Assembly: GCA_964477295.1 (NCBI GenBank) | Contig: CAYZEZ010000267.1 | Span: 1 to 6,543, forward strand | Source: CAYZEZ01 sp964477295 | GTDB taxonomy: Bacteria > Bacteroidota > Bacteroidia > Bacteroidales > SM23-62 | DNA: 6,543 bases | Reading direction: 5' to 3' | Part shown: in pieces, positions 6,354 to 6,543 of the stretch | How the letters are laid out: every line of letters begins with the position of its first letter | How positions within the stretch are numbered: position 1 is the stretch's first letter | The notes under the pieces: generated by a model | What the model saw: the letters and a program-made list of their open reading frames with translations, nothing else | Told to the model about the DNA's origin: nothing | Database searches by the model: none | Made by a program: the position numbers and the translations under genes

Positions 6354-6362
6354 TAGTCAGAT
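6344..6362. promoter_or_regulatory. Inverted repeat over the htpG -33 element, possible operator
   Basis: ATCTGAC (6344-6350) and GTCAGAT (6356-6362) are perfect 7-bp reverse complements around a 5-bp centre, AAATA. The predicted -33 TTTG of htpG (minus strand, 6350-6353) sits across the left arm boundary and centre, so a dimeric regulator bound here would block or position RNA polymerase. It is not CIRCE (TTAGCACTC-N9-GAGTGCTAA), so HrcA is not indicated. The symmetry is seen directly; the operator role is inferred. Confidence 0.45.
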
Positions 6363-6366
6363 TTGT

Positions 6367-6520
6367 TGCAGGTTACAGGTTACAGGTTGCAGGTTGCAGG
6401 TTGCAGGTTGCAGGTTACAGGTTGCAGGTTGCAGGTTGCAGGTTGCAGGTTGCAGGTTGCAGGTTGCAGGTTGACAGGTTGCAGGTTACAGGTTGCAGGT
6501 TGCAGGTTGCAGGTTGACAG
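6367..6520. repeat. Heptanucleotide tandem array (TGCAGGT, 21 units plus a partial)
   Basis: Starting at 6367 there are 21 contiguous units followed by a partial TGACAG (6515-6520). Sixteen units are TGCAGGT. Four are TACAGGT (6374, 6381, 6416, 6487). One is an 8-bp TGACAGGT (6472-6479), which breaks the 7-bp phase once. The partial last unit carries the same TGAC start as the octamer. There are no spacers, so it is not CRISPR. It begins four bases after the inverted repeat upstream of htpG and ends 23 bp before the window edge; those last bases hold nothing I recognise. Confidence 0.97.
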
Positions 6521-6543
6521 CGGACATATGAGACTCGTGGACT

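Noticed and set aside
6344..6362. CIRCE element for HrcA
   Set aside because: The arms and spacer do not match TTAGCACTC-N9-GAGTGCTAA.
6367..6520. CRISPR array
   Set aside because: The units are 7 bp and contiguous with no spacers, and there are no cas genes in the window.
6367..6520. Coding repeat (heptapeptide AGCRLQV on the plus strand)
   Set aside because: The plus frames are open only because a 7-bp unit without stops repeats every 21 bp. There is no start codon or flanking coding sequence, and the octamer shifts the frame.

Overview
The window looks like chromosomal DNA from a member of the Bacteroidota, probably a Bacteroidales or Marinilabiliales-like lineage. Three things point that way: protein sequences typical of the phylum (the HtpG with a long charged insert near its C-terminus, the unnamed one-helix membrane protein, the MltG and class Ib aminotransferase variants); A-rich leaders without clear Shine-Dalgarno sequences; and promoter elements that match the TAnnTTTG (-7) consensus of Bacteroidota rather than TATAAT. 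The DNA is moderately AT-rich and gene-dense, and no mobile genes, tRNA, rRNA or CRISPR were seen.

Layout. 1-854 (minus): mltG, the endolytic murein transglycosylase, which runs off the left edge and lacks its C-terminus. 855-1002: divergent promoter region. 1003-1470 (plus): mgsA, methylglyoxal synthase. Its stop codon abuts the stop codon of the next gene with no base between them. 1471-2271 (minus): a secreted M48-family zinc metalloprotease, probably a lipoprotein. It lies 39 nt downstream of 2311-3504 (minus), a class Ib aspartate-type aminotransferase, and the two probably form an operon. 3505-3614: divergent promoter region. 3615-4136 (plus): a conserved single-helix membrane protein of unknown function. 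4137-4221: a low-complexity convergent gap made of period-7 repeats and a G-free, C-rich stretch. 4222-6273 (minus): htpG (Hsp90). 6274-6543: htpG leader and promoter with a 7-bp-arm inverted repeat, then a 154-bp heptanucleotide (TGCAGGT) tandem array.

The genes do not form one pathway. Three concern the envelope or protein quality control (MltG, M48 lipoprotein, HtpG), two are metabolic (MgsA, aminotransferase), and one is unknown. I found no convincing new multi-gene system. The most unusual content is non-coding: three different tandem or quasi-tandem tracts with the same 7-bp period, two filling the gap downstream of htpG up to and into the flanking stop codons, and one lying upstream of htpG. 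Next in interest is the inverted repeat that overlaps the predicted -33 element of the htpG promoter.
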